In this document: piece after piece, positions 8,059-16,332 of the stretch
How positions within the stretch are numbered: the stretch's first letter is position 1
How the letters are laid out: every line of letters starts with the position of its first letter
NCBI GenBank assembly: GCA_016219875.1
Contig: JACRJZ010000029.1
Coordinates: 1 to 32,085, forward strand
Source of the DNA: Verrucomicrobiota bacterium
GTDB lineage: Bacteria; Verrucomicrobiota; Verrucomicrobiia; Limisphaerales; JACRJZ01
Length of the DNA: 32,085 bases
Reading direction: 5' to 3'
Notes under the pieces: model-generated
What the model was told of the DNA's origin: nothing
Databases searched by the model: none
What the model saw: only the letters and a program-made list of their open reading frames with translations
Made by a program: the position numbers and the translations under genes

Positions 8059-8838
8059 TCAGTGGAACTGCCGGTAGAACAGCACCGCCGAGATGACCAG
8101 TCCGATGCCCGTGATGACTTGCCGGACGCGGCGTTGCGGGATGCGTTGGGAAAAGTGCGAGCCGAAGAAGTAACCCGCCAGTGCGCCGGCCGTCATCACG
8201 CCCATCTTGGGCCAGTCGATCAACCCCGACCACACGAACCACGCCGCCGCGACCAGATTGATGAGCAGGCCGAGGACGGTCTTCAGGCCGTTCATCTGGT
8301 GAATGTCCGTCAGCCCCACGAATCCCAGCGACGCCAACATGAGGATGCCGATGCCCGCGCCGAAGTAGCCGCCGTAGAGCGCGACCAAAAACTGGAACGC
8401 CACCGCCGCCCCGACTCGATGAACGTGCGGCCCCGTCGCGGCTCCCGGGTGCTCGGCGAAGCCGGCAAAGCGCCGAAATGCGCCTTGGGCCATGAACAGG
8501 ACCGTCGCGAAGAGCAGGAGAAACGGCACCAGCTTCGCGAACACCGCCTCGCCGATGGCAGTCAGGAGAAGGCCGCCCAGCAACCCGCCCAGCAGGCTGA
8601 CCGGCACGAAGCGACGCAGCCACGGCTTCACCGCGCGGATCGGCTCGCGATAGCCGTACACGCTCCCCGCCGTGCCGAATACCAGCGCCAGCGTGCTGGT
8701 GGCGTTGGCCACGGTCGATGGCGCCCCCGCCGCCAGCAGCGCCGGAAACGTGATCAACGTCCCGCCGCCGGCGATGGCGTTGACCATCCCCGCCGCGGCC
8801 GCCGCAGCGGCCAGAGCGATGGCTTCCGTCCCGGACAT
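8059..8838 (-). CDS. TauE/SafE-family sulfite/anion exporter
   Basis: A 259-residue inner-membrane protein with about eight hydrophobic helices. The paired motifs of the family are present: N-terminal GMVNAIAGGGTLITFPAL (two-repeat structure, first half) and C-terminal ALYGGYFGAGIGILMLASLG (second half), plus MNGLKTVLGLLINLVAAAWF. Relatives export sulfite, sulfoacetate or other organosulfonates; the substrate here cannot be deduced. The ATG at 8836-8838 is chosen because MSGTEAIALAAAAAAAGMVN matches the family start. An in-frame ATG at 9054 would add 72 residues read through a PAL-1 repeat and is not believable. It is divergently oriented from tatD. Confidence 0.92.
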   Translation of the reverse strand: MSGTEAIALAAAAAAAGMVNAIAGGGTLITFPALLAAGAPSTVANATSTLALVFGTAGSVYGYREPIRAVKPWLRRFVPVSLLGGLLGGLLLTAIGEAVFAKLVPFLLLFATVLFMAQGAFRRFAGFAEHPGAATGPHVHRVGAAVAFQFLVALYGGYFGAGIGILMLASLGFVGLTDIHQMNGLKTVLGLLINLVAAAWFVWSGLIDWPKMGVMTAGALAGYFFGSHFSQRIPQRRVRQVITGIGLVISAVLFYRQFH

Positions 8839-9028
8839 GTCAGGGCCGAGAGTGTGGCGCAGGCGGCCCCCCGGCGTCGAGAGGGAGAAACGGTCGGGAC
8901 GCTGGACCGTCTGGTTGGCCAGACTGCTTGCATGTTTCCCGCGGCCCGGTCTGCACAAGCGGCTCGACCGCGCCGCCACCGGGCCTTGCCCGGCAAGAAG
9001 GAATCGCGAGAAGTGATTGCAGAACCCC

Positions 9029-9093
9029 GTAGCAGCCGACGTGAGGAGGCTCACACTTCAATGAAAACAGAGCCTCCTCACGTCGGCGGCGAC
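9029..9093. repeat. PAL-1 palindromic element, copy 3
   Basis: Left arm 9029-9052 is perfect; right arm 9070-9093 has two changes near its end (CGGCGAC for CTGCTAC). The loop is 17 bp. It lies in the 330-bp divergent gap between the TauE/SafE gene (starts 8838) and tatD (starts 9169). Nothing else recognisable is in that gap, so the element sits where both promoters should be. Confidence 0.92.
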
Positions 9094-9168
9094 GGTTTTG
9101 AATGAAGCTCGCGAGAGTGACGCGAGGTTCGACTTCCTCCCTCATCACGCGTACGCTGCCGCCGCATT

Positions 9169-9978
9169 ATGGCCGTATTCTACGACACGCATTCACATCT
9201 GACCTTCCCGGACTTTCAAGCCGATCTGCCGGAGGTGATCGAGCGCGCCCAGGCCGCCGAGATCACGCGGATCATTTGTGTGGGCACCGACCTGGAGAGC
9301 AGCCGGAGCGCCGTCCGCTTGAGCGAGCAGCACCCGGGCGTCTTCGCCGTGGTGGGCTGGCATCCGAATCACGTCACGGAAGCGCCGGAAGACATCCGAT
9401 CGGCGTTCCGCGAGCTGGCCGTGCATCCCAAGGTGGTCGCCATCGGCGAGACGGGCCTGGACTATTACCGGATGCCCAGCACCAAGGGCGGCACTGCGGA
9501 ACAGGACGCGCACTTCAAGCAGCGCCAAGCGGCGCTCTTCCGCCAACAACTCGAAGTCGCGGCGGAGTGCGGGCTGAATGTGGTGGTGCATCAGCGCGGC
9601 GACGTCTTCGAGGCCACGATGGCGGAACTGGCGCCGTTCGCGGGCCGGGTGCGCGCGGTGTTCCACTGCTTTGCGGGTGATGGCGCAGCCCTGCGGCGCG
9701 TGCTCGACCTGGACGGGATGGTGAGTTTCACCGGCATTCTGACTTTCAAAAACGGGCAGAACGTGCGGGACGCGCTGGCGGCGGCGCCCATGAGGCGATT
9801 CATGCTGGAAACGGACTGCCCCTTCCTCGCGCCGGTGCCGTATCGCGGCAAGCGGTGCGAGCCGGCCTTCGTGAAAGAAACCTCTGAAACCGCCGCCCAG
9901 GTCAAGGGCTGTTCGCTGGAAGAACTGAGCGCAGCCACGTGCGCTGCGGCGCAGGAATTTTTCCCGAAGCTGAGTTGA
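9169..9978 (+). CDS. TatD-family metal-dependent deoxyribonuclease/hydrolase
   Basis: A 269-residue TIM-barrel hydrolase. Metal ligands expected for TatD are visible: HSH at 8-10 (YDTHSHL), Glu94 in GETGLDYY, His141 in VVVHQRGD, His166 in FHCF and Asp216 in LETDCPFLAP. The spacing and the PYRGKRCEP segment near the end match the family. Members act as 3'-5' exonucleases or endonucleases on DNA, and some remove D-aminoacyl groups from tRNA. It is cytoplasmic, with no signal peptide. The ATG at 9169 immediately precedes the conserved strand. The segment at 101-117 (RMPSTKGGTAEQ) carries a few extra residues compared with the shortest homologues. Confidence 0.94.
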   Translation: MAVFYDTHSHLTFPDFQADLPEVIERAQAAEITRIICVGTDLESSRSAVRLSEQHPGVFAVVGWHPNHVTEAPEDIRSAFRELAVHPKVVAIGETGLDYYRMPSTKGGTAEQDAHFKQRQAALFRQQLEVAAECGLNVVVHQRGDVFEATMAELAPFAGRVRAVFHCFAGDGAALRRVLDLDGMVSFTGILTFKNGQNVRDALAAAPMRRFMLETDCPFLAPVPYRGKRCEPAFVKETSETAAQVKGCSLEELSAATCAAAQEFFPKLS

Positions 9979-10023
9979 GAGAGAAGGTTTGACGCCACTC
10001 GGCCGCGCGAGTATGGGAGAGCC

Positions 10024-10893
10024 ATGAACGCCCCATTCTTCTCAAGACGTCAGTTTCTGAAACATAGCGCCCTCGCCGCAACCGCGGTTTGCACTGCCGG
10101 CACTCCCATCCGCGCCCTCGCGGCCGGCGACTACGGCGGCAACAAAATTCCCATCGCGCTCCAGCTCTATTCGGTGCGGCAGGATTGCGCGAAGGACCTC
10201 GTGGCCACCCTCAAGGCCGTCGCCACGATGGGTTACAAGGGCGTGGAGTTCGCCGGCTACTACGGGCGCGAGGCCACAACCTTGCGCAAGCTGCTGGATG
10301 ATGTCGGCCTCAAATGCTGCGGCTCGCATATCGGCCTGGAGACGCTGCTGGGCGACAGTTTTCAAAGGACCATTGAGTTCAATCGGACCCTGGGCAACAA
10401 GTTCCTCATCGTGCCCGGCCTGGCCAAGAAATACACCGAGACGCGCGCCGCATGGCAGAAGACGGCCGCGATCTTCAACGAACTGGCGGCAAAGGTGAAG
10501 CCGGAGGGCCTGCGCGTCGGCTACCACAACCACACCATCGAGTTCAAGGAACTGGACGGCGAACTGCCGTGGGACACGTTCTTCGGCCACACGGACAAGG
10601 CAGTGGTCATGCAGTTTGACACCGGCAACGCCATGCAAGGCGGCGGCGACGCCACGGTGTATCTCCAGAAGTATCCGGGCCGCGCTGCCACGGTCCACCT
10701 GAAGCCCTTCTCGAAGAAGAAAGCCAACGCGCTCCTCGGCGACGATGAACTGCCGTGGCCGAAGATCTTCAACCTCTGCGAAACCGTCGGTGCGACCGAG
10801 TGGTATATCGTCGAGTACGAGAGCGACGCCTACGCGCCGCTGGTGAGCGTGGAGAAATCCCTCCGGATGCTGTGCGAGTGGGGCAAGTGCTGA
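10024..10893 (+). CDS. Tat-exported sugar phosphate isomerase/epimerase-like TIM-barrel protein
   Basis: A 289-residue protein whose N-terminus, SRRQFLKHSALAAT (7-20), is a twin-arginine signal with likely cleavage near residues 33-36. The mature part is an AP-endonuclease-2-like/xylose-isomerase-like barrel (PF01261 type): IALQLYSVRQDC, GYKGVEFAGYYG, GYHNHTIEF (probable metal and substrate ligands), QFDTGNAM, HLKPF and WYIVEYES. Verrucomicrobia and Planctomycetes encode many such exported proteins, thought to act on sugars or cyclitols, but specific reactions are mostly unproven. GGGAGA lies just before the ATG. It follows tatD by 45 bp and may be co-transcribed. Confidence 0.9.
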   Translation: MNAPFFSRRQFLKHSALAATAVCTAGTPIRALAAGDYGGNKIPIALQLYSVRQDCAKDLVATLKAVATMGYKGVEFAGYYGREATTLRKLLDDVGLKCCGSHIGLETLLGDSFQRTIEFNRTLGNKFLIVPGLAKKYTETRAAWQKTAAIFNELAAKVKPEGLRVGYHNHTIEFKELDGELPWDTFFGHTDKAVVMQFDTGNAMQGGGDATVYLQKYPGRAATVHLKPFSKKKANALLGDDELPWPKIFNLCETVGATEWYIVEYESDAYAPLVSVEKSLRMLCEWGKC

Positions 10894-10933
10894 GGCCCAG
10901 GACTCCTGACCCCGCTCTTTGGAGTTGAGGTTG

Positions 10934-11043
10934 CGTGGAACGACGCTGGTCCCGAATCGCCGGGTCAGGGGACCCGGCCTACAGCTCTGTCGCAACCCTG
11001 TAGGCCCGGTGCCCTCACCGGGCGGGCCACGTCATTTCCACGG
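10934..11043. repeat. GGGTCAGGGGACCCGG-type palindrome, copy 1
   Basis: The inner unit is CCGGGTCAGGGGACCCGGCC, then CTACAG, a short loop, CTGTAGGCCCGGTGCCCTCA and CCGGGCGG. Outer flanks (CGTGGAAC at 10934; TTTCCACG near 11036-11043) extend the palindrome. It reaches almost to the stop codon of the APC permease gene and lies between convergent genes. A second copy is at 31987-32070. Confidence 0.88.
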
Positions 11044-11045
11044 GA

Positions 11046-12461
11046 TCATGAGGTCTGAGGCCACTCCACCTTCGCTCCGAACGGCCATCGCTTCGTCCAG
11101 CGCGACCACGCCAGGAACAGGACGACTCCGGCCACCAAGGCGGCCAGCGAGTAGAGGAGGGTGGCCACGTCGGTGGTGGCGAACAGGAAGATCCAACCCG
11201 CCAGTGCGAGGAGCGTCGGCAGCGGATAAAGCCACATTCGGAAGGGCCGTTCCATCTTCGGCGCGCGCCGGCGCAGCCACATCACCGCCCCGATCTGGCC
11301 GATGAATTGCACCAGGATGCGCGTGGTGAGCAGCGCGTTGATCACGGTCATGAGCGGCAGCAGGCTGCACACGATGGCCAGCCCGCCGACGAACAGCAGC
11401 GAGACGTGGGGGAAACCCTTTCGCGGATGGACCCGTGCAAAGACGCTGAAGAAGTTCCCATCGCGTGCCGCAGCGTAGGGAATTCGCGAGTAGCCCAGCG
11501 CCAGGCTGAAGCAACTCGCGAACGCGGTCCACAGCACCATCACCGTGAAGACCCTCGCTACGCTGCCGCCGTAAATCTTCTCGATGAACATGGACACGAC
11601 CGGCGGCGGCGGGTCCGGGAGCGGTGTGCCGGGCGCAGGGACGAATTCCCGCCACGGCACCACGCCGATGAGGGCCATGTTCATCGTCAGGTAAATGGCC
11701 GCCACCGCCACCAGGCTGATCAGGATGGACCGCGGGATGACCCGGCCCGGCTGTTTCACTTCGTCGCCGATGTAGCAGACGTCGTAGTAGCCGAGGTAGT
11801 CATAAACGCCCACGCGGGCTGCCGCGCCCAGGCCCATGAAGAAACCGAGAGAGAAGTCGAAGGCGTGCGGCGGGAAGTCGAAGGCCAGCTTCGCATCGAA
11901 GTGAAACGGCCCGCTTACGACCACGACACCGACGGTCAGCAGCGTGCCGATCCAAAGTGCCACGGTGATCCGGCCAATCGCCGTGATCTGCCGGTAAAGC
12001 AGGACGATGATGAGCACGCCCACGCCGGCCATGAGGAGCCGCGTCTGGCTCTCGCTCAGGCCCGGCCACAAATAGCGGGCATACTGCGCAAAGCCGATGA
12101 AGCCTGACGCGATCTCCAGCGGCCCGCTCAGAAGGAATTGCCAGATGAAGAGGAACGCCATGGCGCGTCCGAAGGTCTCCCGTCCAAATCCGTCTCGGAG
12201 GTAAAGGTACGTGCCGCCCGAACCAGGCATGGCCGCGCCGAGTTCGCTCCAGACCAAGCCGTCGGCGCAGGCGATCACCAGGGCGACGATCCAGCCGAGC
12301 ATGGCCTGCGGGCCGCCCATCGCCGCCATCAACGCCGGGATGGTGATGAACGGGCCGATCCCGATCATCGTGGACATGTTCAGCGCCGTGGCCTGCAACA
12401 GACCGAAGCGCCGTTGCAAGGGCGCTGCGGACGCCGGCCCGGCGTGGGGAGCGGAAGTCAT
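11046..12461 (-). CDS. APC-superfamily amino acid/polyamine permease
   Basis: A 471-residue inner-membrane transporter with about twelve hydrophobic helices. The first helix carries the APC unwound-region motif (NMSTMIGIGPFITIPALMAA, 29-48). Other typical segments are GSGGTYLYLRDGFG, DYLGYYDVCYIGDEVKQPGR (conserved loop with EV and the PxR motif) and SRIPYAAARDGNFFSVFARV. The substrate cannot be assigned from sequence; relatives move amino acids or polyamines by proton symport or exchange. It lies 10 bp downstream of the papain-like protease gene on the same strand, so the two may be one transcript: protein digestion paired with amino acid uptake is an attractive but unproven reading. Confidence 0.92.
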   Translation of the reverse strand: MTSAPHAGPASAAPLQRRFGLLQATALNMSTMIGIGPFITIPALMAAMGGPQAMLGWIVALVIACADGLVWSELGAAMPGSGGTYLYLRDGFGRETFGRAMAFLFIWQFLLSGPLEIASGFIGFAQYARYLWPGLSESQTRLLMAGVGVLIIVLLYRQITAIGRITVALWIGTLLTVGVVVVSGPFHFDAKLAFDFPPHAFDFSLGFFMGLGAAARVGVYDYLGYYDVCYIGDEVKQPGRVIPRSILISLVAVAAIYLTMNMALIGVVPWREFVPAPGTPLPDPPPPVVSMFIEKIYGGSVARVFTVMVLWTAFASCFSLALGYSRIPYAAARDGNFFSVFARVHPRKGFPHVSLLFVGGLAIVCSLLPLMTVINALLTTRILVQFIGQIGAVMWLRRRAPKMERPFRMWLYPLPTLLALAGWIFLFATTDVATLLYSLAALVAGVVLFLAWSRWTKRWPFGAKVEWPQTS

Positions 12462-12471
12462 GCAGCAGGCT

Positions 12472-13374
12472 TTAGCGCAGCGCGTCGGGGAGCACGCCCG
12501 CGACGGGCACGCTTCCCATGCCCGTCATCAGGCCGGGTTCGATGGATGTGTCGAACGGGTCGCTGAACACCGGGCGCAAGGAAGAGGACTCCAGGTGCGC
12601 TTTGGGTTTCATCTCGAAGCCGACCCAGGCGGCGTCGTTCATGTAAGCCCGGGCATAGACGTACGGCATGAAGCCATCGCGTCCGTCCCCGCTCGTGTTG
12701 CGGAAGATGAACACGCCGCCGCCGGGCTGCGCGTCGTCGTCGCGATAGCCCACCAGCAGGACGCTGTGGCCGTCGTACACCGTGTTGGACGGACACATTT
12801 GCAGCACGCCGTCCTCCCACTTCGCGTTCCTGGGCCAGCGGAAGCCGCCGCACACCGGCCAGCCTTGCGCGAGCGTGCGCTTGATGCCGGCGACGTGCTC
12901 GTCGGTCAGCCCGGTGTTCACGTTCCATTCCTTGATCCAGTGGAGTTGCAGGCCAAGGGCCAGCCGTGTCTTCGCGTTCGCCACAGCCTCGGCACTGGGC
13001 GGGCGGGCCGGTTCAAACTTCGGCTGATACGGCATGGCTTCCTCGACGCAGATGCCGTGGGCCGCAAAGCCCTTCCACAAATCCGAGAAGAACCCGCCGT
13101 CTTCCTTGTCGCGGCAGACTTCGTTGGCCGACCAGTTGAGGAACTCGATGCTCAAGCGGGTGCCGTGGCCCTGCCGCTTGGCCGCGGCGAACTCAAGCGC
13201 GCCGGCCACCGTAAACGCCGAGCAAGTCGGGCGGGCGCCCTGGCGGCGCGGCGCCAGGTGATAGCTTTGGAAGTCGGGACGAAGATCGACGGCGTTTGTG
13301 GGTTGGGCGGCTCCGGTTGGGAAAAGCCCACAACCCAGCGCGCCCATGACGAGGACCAAGCAAGCGAATCGCAT
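12472..13374 (-). CDS. exported papain-like (C1-type) cysteine protease
   Basis: A 300-residue protein beginning MRFACLVLVMGALGCGLFPT, a signal peptide with a possible, imperfect lipobox (ALGC, Cys15). The C1/papain triad can be traced: Cys51 in RRQGARPTCSAFT (papain QGxCGSCWAF), His203 in YDGHSVLLVGYRDD (papain GHAVxxVGY) and Asn226 in FIFRNTSG (papain IIKNSWG). The middle region (about 75-175) contains the L/R-domain helices. The glutamine of the oxyanion hole is probably Gln45. It probably acts in the periplasm or on the outer surface. The start at 13374 is chosen at the signal peptide; an upstream in-frame ATG would translate through an AT-rich hairpin repeat and is rejected. Confidence 0.82.
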   Translation of the reverse strand: MRFACLVLVMGALGCGLFPTGAAQPTNAVDLRPDFQSYHLAPRRQGARPTCSAFTVAGALEFAAAKRQGHGTRLSIEFLNWSANEVCRDKEDGGFFSDLWKGFAAHGICVEEAMPYQPKFEPARPPSAEAVANAKTRLALGLQLHWIKEWNVNTGLTDEHVAGIKRTLAQGWPVCGGFRWPRNAKWEDGVLQMCPSNTVYDGHSVLLVGYRDDDAQPGGGVFIFRNTSGDGRDGFMPYVYARAYMNDAAWVGFEMKPKAHLESSSLRPVFSDPFDTSIEPGLMTGMGSVPVAGVLPDALR

Positions 13375-13467
13375 GGCGCGGGATGTTGGCGATGAACCGC
13401 CGGCCTCGCAAGGCGGATTCTCAGCGCCGCAGTAAGGCCTCAGTAGAGTCCGGCTCTGGCGGTTCGC

Positions 13468-13614
13468 CAAATCCGAAATCCGAAAATCGAAATCCGAAAC
13501 AAATCCGAAGCTCGAAATCTCAAATCCGAAACCTTCCCGGGCCGACAGGGTTTCGAATTTGCTCACTCGAATTTCGGATTTGTTTCGGATTTCGATTTTC
13601 GGACTTCGGATTTC
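13468..13614. repeat. AATCCGAA-word hairpin
   Basis: A left arm made of AAATCCGAAATCCGAAAATC-type words (13469-13531) pairs with GAATTTCGGATTTGTTTCGG-type words (13551-13614). It is strikingly AT-rich against its neighbours. It occupies most of the 337-bp divergent gap 13375-13711. No promoter is discernible with confidence. Confidence 0.88.
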
Positions 13615-13711
13615 TGCCTCGGCCCTGACTTTACCGAGGCATTACGCGCCGCAAGCGAGGCCTGGAACCGCGCCGGTTGACGCCTCCGCCGGCATTGCCT
13701 ACGCTCGCCCG

Positions 13712-15109
13712 GTGATTCGATTGGAACACGCGGGCGTCCGCTGGGAACTCCAGCCCGATTTTGAGCCGTTGCTGGGCGAGGTGCTGGCCGCACCGGGCCA
13801 AGTCGTTTCGGAGCAGCCCCCAGGCGTGATTTCGCTCCGCACGGCCCAAGGAAAGAAGTTTCTCCTCACCGAGACTCGGCGCGCGGGAACGTGGAGCCGC
13901 CTCGGCGCGGCGTTTCGCAAAGGCCCCACGGCTCGCGACGCCTGGCAAGCCGCGCAGCAACTCGCCGCCCTGCCGGTCGCGATCGTGCGGCATCTCGCGT
14001 TCGGAGAGAAACCCGGCGGCGCGAGCGTGCTGATCCGTGAGGCGTTCGACGGCGTGCCTTTGGACGAGGCCGCCGCGCAGTGCTCCGACGCGATCTACGA
14101 GTTCTTCAACCAGCTTTATCGCCGTGGTGTCACGATCCTGAATCCCCGGCCGGACGACGTTCTGGTCCGCCTCGATCCCCTGGAAATCCGGCTGGCGAAT
14201 CTGGATCGCGTCGCCTTGCAGAAGGAAGTGAGCGAGGCCGAGCGGCTCAAGTTGTTGGCGTTCCTGCGGGCGTTCCTGCCGCTTAAGGTGCCGCGCGACG
14301 TGGAACGCGAGAGCGAGAACGTGCGCCGGGCGTGGCTGGCCACGAGAGCTCGGCGCTCGCTGGAGAGCGACCGGGAATTTTCGCGACGGGAACTGGGCAA
14401 ACTCCGCTGGCGCGTCCGCGTGGCCGGCGGGGATTCCGCTCTGGAACCCGTCCTCCGCGACCCGGACACGTTTCTGGAGCGTGACGCCTGGATCATGCAG
14501 CGCAGCGACGGCGTCACTCTCGGCGGCGCGCCGGGCGTGGCGCTGAAGCGATTCGACGGTCGCCGCGGCGCGCGCGGAAGCGGCCTGCGCGGACTGCCGT
14601 CGGGGCTGCGGCACTTCTGTCTGGCGCGGCTGTTGGAACTGGCCGGCGTGCCCACGCCCCGGCCGTTGGCGTGCGGCCAACGAGAGGCCTCGAGCCGCAG
14701 CTATTTTCTGATGGAGGAGATTCCCCAGGCCAAGAGCCTGCGGCAGTGGGAAGGCGATGCGCGTGAGGCGGTGCGGCGCGTTGGTGAAGTGCTGGGCGGA
14801 CTGCATCGCGCCGGACTCAGCCACGAGAACTTGCGGGAAACGAATTTCATTTTCGACGCCGCGGGACGTTTTTATCTCGTCGGCTTCGACGGCCTGAGCC
14901 TGGATGCGAAGCTGTTCGCCGACCGCGCTCTCGCCGACTTGAATCGCCTCGTGGCTAACACGCGGAAGCTGCACGCGCTCACCAAGTCCGAGCGGATCAC
15001 CTTCCTCCACGCTTACTGCCGCGCGCGGCACATCCGGGCAGGCGACTTGTTCACGCGCACCTGGCAAGTCCGCAGCCTCGCGGCCGTGCGGCGTGAGAGC
15101 AGAGGTTGA
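13712..15109 (+). CDS. tandem Kdo/LPS-kinase-like protein, probable pseudokinase
   Basis: About 465 residues from a GTG at 13712 (VIRLEHAGVRWELQPDFEP). An earlier in-frame ATG at 13559 lies in the hairpin repeat. The second half follows the WaaP/KdkA/InaA LPS-kinase plan: GVALKRFDGRRGARG with a candidate ATP Lys, LARLLELAGVPTPRPLACG, YFLMEEIPQAKSLRQW, VLGGLHRAGLSHENLRETNF, RFYLVGFDGLSL, then ALADLNRLVANTRKL. In active relatives the catalytic loop reads HRDLK; here it is HENLR. The metal motif DFD/DLD reads GFD. The first half repeats the pattern in weaker form (YRRGVTILNPRPDDVLV, LANLDRVAL), also without the catalytic Asp. It looks like two fused degenerate kinase domains, perhaps a lipid-A/core binding or regulatory protein. 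It has no signal peptide. Confidence 0.75.
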   Translation: MIRLEHAGVRWELQPDFEPLLGEVLAAPGQVVSEQPPGVISLRTAQGKKFLLTETRRAGTWSRLGAAFRKGPTARDAWQAAQQLAALPVAIVRHLAFGEKPGGASVLIREAFDGVPLDEAAAQCSDAIYEFFNQLYRRGVTILNPRPDDVLVRLDPLEIRLANLDRVALQKEVSEAERLKLLAFLRAFLPLKVPRDVERESENVRRAWLATRARRSLESDREFSRRELGKLRWRVRVAGGDSALEPVLRDPDTFLERDAWIMQRSDGVTLGGAPGVALKRFDGRRGARGSGLRGLPSGLRHFCLARLLELAGVPTPRPLACGQREASSRSYFLMEEIPQAKSLRQWEGDAREAVRRVGEVLGGLHRAGLSHENLRETNFIFDAAGRFYLVGFDGLSLDAKLFADRALADLNRLVANTRKLHALTKSERITFLHAYCRARHIRAGDLFTRTWQVRSLAAVRRESRG

Positions 15110-15184
15110 CGCAGCCCTGCTGACGCAGCACTGGAAGAACGATTCGCTGGCCAAGCCAGCGTGCAGCCTCTACGGTCGCTTCCC

Positions 15185-16108
15185 ATGAAGATGTCAGAGC
15201 CACAGAGCGCCCTGCGGATCGCCGTCCATGCCGCCCGCACCGCCGGCGCGATCATGTCGCAGAATGCCCACGCTCCGAAACGCATCCACGCCGCCACCCA
15301 GCACGACATCAAGCTGGAACTGGACGTGCGATGTCAGCGGCGGATTGAGTCCGTGTTGCGCCGGGCCTTCCCGGAGGTCGCGATCCTGGGCGAGGAAGGC
15401 GTGGTCGGCGATCCGGCGTCGGAGCACCGCTGGGTGGTCGATCCGATCGACGGGACGGTGAACTTCACTTACGGCATTCCGCACGCCTGCGTGTCCATCG
15501 CGCTTCAAGGTAGGCGGCCAAAACCCCGTAGCAGCCGACGTGAGGAAGCTCTAACTCCAATCTGCAATCTGCAATCTGCACTCCGCAATCGTCGTGAGCC
15601 TCCTCACGTCGGCTGCTCCAGTCGCGAAAGAGGTTCCAAGTCGCAGCCGGCTTCGGACGCGGACTACGAGACGCTGGTGGGAGTGGTCTTTGATCCGTTC
15701 TGCGATGAGCTGTTCACGGCGGTGCGCGGGCAGGCGGCCAAAGTGAACGGGCGGCAGGTTCGCGTCAGCAGTCGCCGGCGCCTGGACGAGGCCATTATTT
15801 CGGTGGGCTTCGCCAAGACGCGGGCGTCGCTGAACCAGATGTTGCCGGGCTTCAAGCGGCTGGTGCATCGCGTGCGGAAGATTCGCATCATGGGCGCGGC
15901 GGCGCTGTCGTTGGCCTATGTGGCCGCCGGCCGCATGGATGCTTACGTGGAATCGGGCCTGCGCCTGTGGGACATCGCGGCGGGCGGGCTGCTCATCGAA
16001 TGCGCGGGCGGCGATTTTTTCCATGAGCCGGTGGCGGGCGGCCGGCACACGTATCGCATCCTGGCCAACAACGGATTGCTGCGCAAGCCGCTGGCCAAGT
16101 TGGTGTGA
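15185..16108 (+). CDS. inositol-monophosphatase-family phosphatase with palindrome-encoded insert
   Basis: 307 residues of the Mg-dependent, Li-sensitive phosphatase family (SuhB/IMPase/HisN-like). Motifs: LGEEG (68-72), DPIDGTVNF (86-94) with metal ligands Asp86 and Asp89, and LWDIAAGGLLIECAGG (261-276) with Asp263. Substrate may be inositol phosphate, histidinol phosphate or PAP. Between CVSIALQ (102-108) and LVGVVFDPF (164-172) the family has a short hairpin turn. Here about 50 extra residues are present, and 115-145 are encoded by a PAL-1 element (SSRREEA, EPPHVGC) plus CAATCTG tandem words, all in frame without a stop. The core sequence on both sides is intact, so the protein could still fold with a surface loop. 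MKMSEP at 15185 is preferred; 15161 is an alternative. Confidence 0.88.
   Translation: MKMSEPQSALRIAVHAARTAGAIMSQNAHAPKRIHAATQHDIKLELDVRCQRRIESVLRRAFPEVAILGEEGVVGDPASEHRWVVDPIDGTVNFTYGIPHACVSIALQGRRPKPRSSRREEALTPICNLQSALRNRREPPHVGCSSRERGSKSQPASDADYETLVGVVFDPFCDELFTAVRGQAAKVNGRQVRVSSRRRLDEAIISVGFAKTRASLNQMLPGFKRLVHRVRKIRIMGAAALSLAYVAAGRMDAYVESGLRLWDIAAGGLLIECAGGDFFHEPVAGGRHTYRILANNGLLRKPLAKLV
15528..15619. repeat. PAL-1 palindromic element, copy 4, inside a coding sequence
   Basis: Left arm 15528-15551 (one change, GGAAGCTC for GGAGGCTC) and right arm 15596-15619 (one change, CTCC for CTAC). The 44-bp loop holds a CAATCTG-word tandem repeat (15558-15580). It is wholly within the inositol-monophosphatase-family gene. 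Confidence 0.95.
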
Positions 16109-16332
16109 AGAGAGGGCGGCTCCACGTGTAGGACAGGCGTCGGCCTGTCTCCATTCTCAAGAGACCAACTCCCTGCCCGGTGATCGCTTCAGGCTACGCC
16201 TCAGACCCGTGCCAGACTCGGCCCGCTGAGATCAGAAACAGGCGCGACGACGCTCGCCGTGCAAAACGGAGGCCTGGCTGGTTTCCCGAAATCCCTCTGG
16301 CCTCCACCGGCACTCTGGGCTAGCGTCGCCGC

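Noticed and set aside
8839..9054. N-terminal extension of the TauE/SafE gene
   Set aside because: The extra 72 residues read through a PAL-1 palindrome and have no membrane or domain character; the family start is at 8838.
13375..13566. Longer papain-like protease start, and a longer start of the facing kinase-like gene at 13559
   Set aside because: Both extensions translate the AATCCGAA-word hairpin; the internal starts at a signal peptide (13374) and at GTG 13712 are better placed.
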